From Lichenostomus cassidix (taxonomy: Eukaryota; Chordata; Aves; Passeriformes; Meliphagidae): a stretch of DNA of 64,000 bases. Below are positions 59,284 through 64,000 of the stretch, piece by piece. Both the position numbers and the translations under genes were made by a program. The notes beneath the pieces are model-generated. The model was not told the DNA's origin. It made no database searches and saw only the letters and a list, made by a program, of their open reading frames with translations. The stretch's first letter is position 1, and every line of letters begins with the position of its first letter. Location: the NCBI GenBank assembly GCA_008360975.2, contig CM039185.1:2108001-2172000 (forward strand), written 5' to 3'.

Positions 59284-59858
59284 CAGGGAATGACATCCCT
59301 ACAGAACTGCAGCTCATGGTACATGGCTCTGTAAGGAAGGAGGCTCCTGCCCACATGCAGCCTCTGGAGCTGCCTGACTCCAAAACCACCGGCAGCAGAG
59401 TGTCCCCAAGCCCCCACGGCCACCCCTGTGCTCCCATGGTGGCACCAGCTGTGCAAACAAGGCTTCTTCTCCAGGAGCTTCTCATTATGACAATTAACAC
59501 TTAGCTGGAAAAGCACTGCTGCCTCTGGGGCTCCCTTCTCTCGCAGAGCACGCTCAGGGCCAGTCTCCGCTCTTGCTCCAGGTGTAAATCTGGAGTAATC
59601 CTATTAACCTGCCTTCAGAGAATTTTGGAAGTCATTAACTGTGAAGGTGCTGCTAATTTCTGGTCTCACTGCCTCCGAGGTGCATCCTACCAGTGCTGTT
59701 GCTGCTGCTGCCCGAAGGGTTTTTGACATAGTGTAAAAGCAAAGCTCCTGCCCGAGCGGGGCCACCCGAGCCCGCTGGCAGCCACGTGGGGAAGGCGCCT
59801 ATACACACCTGGAACGGAGCCGGGAGCTCCGAGCCAGCCCCGCCCAGCCCGGGGCCCC

Positions 59859-60016
59859 TCAGTCCGACCACTCGTTATCGTCCAGCTCCGAGTCGTCGTC
59901 AGACTCGCTGTACTCCACCGCGATGCGGCGCGACAGGATGGTCGCCACGTCATTGCCCACGGGCTCTTTTTTGGCCTCTTGTTCCCACTGCTCCTGGACT
60001 TTCCGGAGTTGGATTC
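59859..60016 (-). CDS. WASF3: WASF3-type exon g, C-terminal central and acidic motifs
   Basis: [40 protein letters not shown], then [11 protein letters not shown] and TGA at 59861-59859. Acceptor CCTATAG. This is the Arp2/3-binding part. It matches recalled human WASF3 closely, with EYSES for EYSDS and LDDNE for FDEND. Confidence 0.95.
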
Positions 60017-63000
60017 CTATAGGAAAAGGGGGAAGGCTTTAGGGGCAAGGCACCCGTGAGTGCACCCAGTGTGCAGCGTTCTCTGATTACAAATATTGGC
60101 TGAAAGGAGCTAGCTGCTGCCCTGGGCAGGAGGATGCAGGTGATTATAAACTTGTATGAGCGATTTAGATTGGGTGTCAGGAAGAAATTCTTCCCTGTGA
60201 GGGTGGGGAGAAAGTGCCCAGAGAAGCTGTGGCTGTCCCTGTATCCCTGGCAGTGTCCAAAGCCAGGCTGGACAGGGCTTGGAGCAGCCTGGGATAATGG
60301 AAGGTGTCCCTGCCCATGGCAGGGATGGGATGGGATGAGCTTTAAGGTCTCTTCCAACCCAAACCATTTGAGGATTCTATAAATGTGTGTGATTACAAAG
60401 CTGTATCATAGAAAAAAGCTCCTCCTCTGCTTCCACTCAGCCAGAAGATATTGAACCTCATGGAAGGTTAAATTTACCATTTGACCTGAAGATGTGCAGG
60501 AAGGGGAAATGTGAGAGACCTTGGAGCACATCGTCCACTGCAGCCTGGATGGAAGCCACGTGCCTGAGGTCTGCCAGCTGTCTGTGGGGCTTCATTCCAC
60601 CTCCAAAGATGGGTCCCCCACCCCTACACCGCATTTATTCCCCTCCCCCGGTCCCACCATCCTCCCCCATCACCTGGCCACCAGGGGCTCATCCTGCACT
60701 CAGGGGCCAATGCCACCCAGCTGTTGTGTCGCGGCGGTGGCAGCGGGGAGGACTCACCCCTGCGGATGGCTGCCAGCAGGTCGCTCCGGGCGTCGCTCAT
60801 GGGCATCAGCGGGATCTGCGGCTTGCGCGGCTCCACGGCCGGGGCGGGCGGCGAGGCGGAGTGCGCCGGCGAGGCGGACACGGCCGGGGGCCCGGGCGGC
60901 GGCGGCGGGGGAGCCACCGGGGGTCCCATGGGGCCGGTCTGCGGCGGGGAGGCCGAGTAGGGCCCGGGGGGCGCGGGGGGCGGCGAGGGGGCGTAGGACG
61001 GGGGCGCGGCGGAGCCGGGGGCCAGCGCGGGGGGAGCCGAGATGGGGCTGTCGAAGGCTGTCTGCGCCGAGGGGATGACGGGCGGCGGCGGCGGCGGGGC
61101 TGGCGGCACGAAGTACTCGGCCATGGGCACCGGCTGCGGGCTGCGACAGGGACAGAGGGTCAGTGCCACCCGAACCGCTGAGCCGCGGCATGGGCTGAGT
61201 TGGAATGACCCGCGAGGATCAGCGGTCCAGCTCCTGGGCCTGCCCAGACACCCAGCAATCCCACCCTGGGCATCCCTGCAGCATTGTCCAAACGCTCTGG
61301 AGCTCTGGCAGCCTCAGGCTGTGCCCATTCCCTGTTCAGTGCCCAGCACCCTCTGGGAGAAGAGCCTTTCCCAAATATCCAACCTGAGCCTGCCCTGACA
61401 CCACTTCAGTCCTTTCCATCGGGTCCTGTGACTGCTCACAGAGATCAGAGATCAGTGTCTGCCCTTCCTCTCCTGAGAAAGTTGTAGACAGCAATGAGGC
61501 CTGTCCTCATCTTCTCCAGTCTGAACAAACCAAATGTCCCCAGCTCCTCCTCACACGGCTTTCCCTCAAGGCCCTTCACCATCCTCATTGCCCTCTTTTG
61601 GAAACTCGAATTCCTTAATGCCCTTTTTATATTTTGGTGCCCAAAACTGCCCCCAGTATTCAAGGTAAGGCTGTTCCAGTGCAGAGCAGGGCAGGACAAT
61701 CCTCTCCCTTGCCCAGCTGGCAATGCTGGCCTGGTCTGGTGGAAGGTGTTCCCCCCAGGACACAGCTGGCTCTCCTGGCTGCCAGGGCACTGCTGACTGA
61801 AGGGTGGCACCCATCACCCATCTCAGCATCACCACCTATCCCAGCACCCATCAGCCATCCCCACAGCCATCTCCCCTCCCAGCACCCAACTGGCTTTGCT
61901 CTGGTTTGGTTTGCTCTGAAGCCCCACCTAAGCTCTGACCCAGGGTCAGAGAGGAGCTATGTGGCATGCGGTGGTGGAAGGCAAGCAACGCCCCAGGGGA
62001 AAACCCTCCATCCATTGTGTCCCCTTCTCTGGGATGACATCACCCCAAAAGCACACCTGACTGGGTCTCACCAGCAGTTTTGGACCACGACAGCTGCAGA
62101 AGAGGGTTCTGCCCACCACATCAGCCCAGAAATGGAGGTTCAGACCCCCCCAGCCCTCCCTTCCCTCGGACACCCCTCCAGCGGCGAGCAGGCTGAAGCC
62201 CTACCCGTAATCCTTGACTAGGTGGGGTCTGGGCCCGTTGAGGACAGCCTCGGGGGGCGGCGGCACGTGAGGCTGCTGCAGGCGGGTCAGGCTGTTCTGC
62301 CGGCTGCCCGCGGCTGGCCGGAACACGTGCTCCGGGGGGTTGGTGGCCGCCAGCACCCCCTCCTTGTGCTCCGCCGGGGCCAGGTGGGACGCCGGGGCCA
62401 GCAGCTGCGCGGGGTGGTTGGGGCTGGCCGGGTACGAGTGGTCAGCAGCGTCCGACGCGTAGGATCTGCAGCACAGGAAAAGCTGGTTGTTGTACCCTTG
62501 GGAGGGAGCTCAGGGGATGTGGGGTTGGGAGAATTTGGAGGCTGAGACAACAAAACAGAAGAAGGTCACAAAAATACCGATGTACAGACAGCAGAGTGAT
62601 AGCAGAGGGGAGGAGGACACGACAGAGCTGAACCACTCTCTTCCCTTAGCTGCGAAACGGAAAGTGCTCTGGTTTTATCCCAACACCAAGGCTGCTGCTG
62701 AGGTCCAGGATGACACCCTGGGGACACCAGCTACCCATGAAGCTACCACAGGCTTACAGCTTAGCAGCCCGACCCTGCTGTGGGCAACACGTCCCCCGCA
62801 ACGACGGACAGGAAGAGCAAAGCAAAGGAGAGCCGTGAGCTGAAGGTGTAGGAGGAGGAACCTGCCTATTATCTGGGGACAGTGATCCTTCCGATGACGC
62901 CATGTGATAGGGGGATGGTGAGAACCTGTTATCGGGCCGGAACTCTTTATCATACGCCATCATGTTCCACTCCAGGCGCCGGTTGCGGGCTTTCCTCACT

Positions 63001-63987
63001 TTCTTCACCTCCCGGGTGGAGTCCTCCACCAGCCGCTGCTCCTGGGGGCACACAAAGCCATGGCTCCACCTCCAGCCCGTGTGGTACCCGGGGAGCATCA
63101 CCCAACCCTGCGGGATGCACCCAGTGCAGGATGCACCAGGAGGTGACTGTCCCCAGACCCTGAGCACCCCCAGCCCCCTGTGTCCCCCACCTGCCCCCAC
63201 CCACCTTCTGCCTGCGCTTCTCCTTCCTCTTGTCTTCTGTCGCCTGCAGCATCTTCTCCTTCCATAAGTTGAAGAAGTACGAGGGGTCAGTGTAGAATTT
63301 GAGGCCATCCTTCTTGTCATCCCTGGGGGTTGGGAAAGGAGGAGAGAGGGTTACCAGCCACAGGAGAAGACCCTCTGTTCCCCTGCCCAAGGGCTTTGGT
63401 ACAACCATGACCATGAGCTGTTGCCCCACCATGAACACATCCAGCACAGTGGTCACTCCCTGCAGAGCGTGGAGAAATCCAGCTGCAAATTGCATCCATG
63501 CCTAACGCCTCTCTTAGAAAAGACCCCCAGGGACCCCTTTGGTGCCCCCAGGAAGCTCTGTGCCCCATACCTGTAGGGTGTGAGGATGTTGAGCGGCGGC
63601 GGTTTGTCGCAGCGCTGGTACATCTCCATCACCGGGTTGGGGATGGAGTTGCGGGACACAACCTGCTGGTTCTGCACCGTGGAGCTCTTGAAGGCTTTCC
63701 TCATGTTGATGTCCTGCAGCGAGACTGGGGGCACAGGAAGGACAAGGGATGCAGGGTGGCCTCAGGCCAAGGGATGCAGGGTGGCCTCAGCCCGCCAAGC
63801 AAGGCATGGTGGTCCAGTCTCCTGGACATCACCCCAAAACAGCCCCAGTCCCTCACCTTCCTCCACGGTGGAGTCCAGCTGCGTCACCTTGATGACCAGC
63901 AGGTCCACCCTCTCCTGCAGCGAGTTCATCCGCATGTAGAAGCTGTTGGCTTCATTGAACAGCTCTCCGAAGATGTCCTCAGCGTGC
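59859..63987 (-). CDS. WASF3: WASF3-type WAVE protein, 3' part with seven exons, 5' end outside the window
   Basis: A WAVE-family subunit of the WAVE regulatory complex. It relays Rac signals to the Arp2/3 complex to build branched actin at the leading edge. The joined exons give 459 aa with all phases matching; with about 46 N-terminal residues missing, the whole would be near human WASF3's 502. In order: the WAVE homology region ([56 protein letters not shown]), the basic stretch [12 protein letters not shown], a proline-rich segment with VIPSAQTAF (a WASF3 marker), the WH2 actin-binding motif [14 protein letters not shown], the central helix [13 protein letters not shown], and the acidic end with Trp in DDNEWSD. 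The ends are conserved; the linkers differ strongly from recalled WASF3 (human DYSYPATP reads DHSYPASP). Introns are 132-1064 bp, tiny for this gene. One intron uses a GC donor. It could be a WASF3 paralogue. Confidence 0.92.
60140..60385 (+). mobile_element. long CR1 fragment in the last WASF3-type intron
   Basis: TTAGATTGGGTGTCAGGAAG, AATTCTTCCCTGTGAGGGTG, the CCCAGAGAAGCTGTGGCTGT block, and a full tail with CCAACCCAAACCATTTGAGG. Opposite in orientation to the host gene and one of the best-kept CR1 copies in the window. Confidence 0.9.
60758..61140 (-). CDS. WASF3: WASF3-type exon f, proline-rich region and WH2
   Basis: 127 codons: [20 protein letters not shown], then VIPSAQTAF, several poly-Pro runs that would bind profilin or SH3 domains, and the WH2 helix [13 protein letters not shown]. 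Acceptor CTGTCGCAG, donor GTGAGT. Shorter and more Ala-rich than the human segment. Confidence 0.93.
61330..61810 (-). mobile_element. CR1-family fragment in a WASF3-type intron, antisense
   Basis: CTTCTCCAGTCTGAACAAAC, CCAGCTCCTCCTCACACGGC, TGCCCAAAACTGCCCCCAGT, CTCTCCTGGCTGCCAGGGCA follow the antisense order of an avian CR1 subfamily. It fills nearly half of the 1064-bp intron 61141-62204. Confidence 0.7.
62205..62465 (-). CDS. WASF3: WASF3-type exon e, variable linker
   Basis: [20 protein letters not shown] to LVKDY plus two bases. Acceptor GTGCTGCAG, donor GTAGGG. Only the first part aligns with recalled WASF3 (SHASDVTDYSYPATPNH); the remainder is a GC-rich, Ala/Pro-rich, poorly conserved linker. 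Confidence 0.88.
62866..63041 (-). CDS. WASF3: WASF3-type exon d, GC splice donor
   Basis: [20 protein letters not shown] to [10 protein letters not shown] plus AG. Acceptor CCCCCAG. The frame requires the exon to end at 62866, where the intron begins GCAGGT, a GC donor. The GT four bases further would shift the frame into an early stop. Confidence 0.9.
63205..63322 (-). CDS. WASF3: WASF3-type exon c
   Basis: [20 protein letters not shown] to KRKEKRRQK. Acceptor CCCCCAG, donor GTGGGT, exit phase 0. Nearly invariant within the family. Confidence 0.96.
63571..63724 (-). CDS. WASF3: WASF3-type exon b
   Basis: [20 protein letters not shown] to [10 protein letters not shown] plus two bases. Acceptor CCCCCAG, donor [17 protein letters not shown] is the WASF3 version; the following MEMYQRC differs from recalled human WASF3 (ADIYNQS). 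Confidence 0.95.
63744..63793. repeat. 25-bp tandem duplication in an intron
   Basis: AAGGGATGCAGGGTGGCCTC plus AGGCC at 63744-63768 is repeated at 63769-63793. It lies within the 132-bp intron between exons a and b. Confidence 0.93.
63857..63987 (-). CDS. WASF3: WASF3-type exon a (first in window)
   Basis: Starts after acceptor AGGCAG with [20 protein letters not shown] and ends STVEE plus one base, donor GTGAGG. It corresponds to the segment after about residue 46 of human WASF3. The earlier exons are beyond the window end. Confidence 0.93.
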
Positions 63988-64000
63988 CTGCCTGGCAGGG

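Larger units (their letters stand above)
50081..59858. other. region between the receptor and the WASF3-type stop codon
   Basis: No coding exon is recognised. Part of it must be WASF3-type 3' UTR on the - strand, whose end I cannot fix. An AATAAA-rich stretch on the - strand lies near 54978-55000, and unique AT-rich DNA lies at 55910-56340. The rest holds CR1 copies, a T36 tract and minisatellites listed separately. Confidence 0.6.

Noticed and set aside
62862..62865. GT donor four bases past the chosen end of WASF3-type exon d
   Set aside because: Using it joins exon e out of frame and reaches a stop within a few codons.
1..64000. CRISPR array, bacterial operon or viral insertion
   Set aside because: Repeats are simple tandem arrays or CR1 fragments without spacer structure; no prokaryotic or viral gene was recognised.

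Overview
This window is vertebrate nuclear DNA, most likely from a songbird (passerine). The evidence is spliced genes with GT-AG introns, many 3'-anchored fragments of the avian CR1 LINE, and, at about 15.76-15.89 kb, a tRNA-like element joined to a CR1-like tail. That architecture is known to me from the zebra finch TguSINE1 family.

Layout. Positions 1-506 are a C-rich minisatellite running in from outside the window. A CpG-rich promoter follows, then a complete nine-exon USP12-type deubiquitinase gene on the + strand (coding 663-26046, 369 aa), with a 3' UTR probably ending just past 28272. From about 28.3 to 42 kb I see no coding exon, only repeats, a large TGGGA array and GC-rich unique DNA. 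A TATA-box promoter at 42678 leads to an intronless-coding, GPR12-type orphan receptor on the + strand (43252-44298, 348 aa). After another gene-free stretch, a WASF3-type WAVE gene lies on the - strand (59859-63987). Its last seven coding exons are present; the 5' end is beyond the window.

The order and orientation USP12(+) GPR12(+) WASF3(-) is the same as the human 13q12 neighbourhood (WASF3, GPR12, USP12, read in reverse). All three proteins, however, look too divergent for the usual bird orthologues. The USP carries several residues I recall as typical of USP46. The receptor has an Ala/Pro-rich N terminus and a mix of GPR12-like and GPR6-like residues. The WASF has rewritten linkers, and six of its introns fit in about 4 kb. 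My leading hypothesis is that this is a second, paralogous USP12-GPR12-WASF3 block. It could be an ohnologue set from the early vertebrate genome duplications, possibly on a microchromosome and possibly including the GPR185-type receptor known from frogs and fish. A fast-evolving ordinary locus is the alternative. Comparisons with human proteins are from memory.

The three genes have separate jobs: histone and signalling deubiquitination with WDR48/WDR20, constitutive Gs-cAMP signalling, and Arp2/3-driven actin assembly. Their proximity reflects ancient synteny, not an operon.
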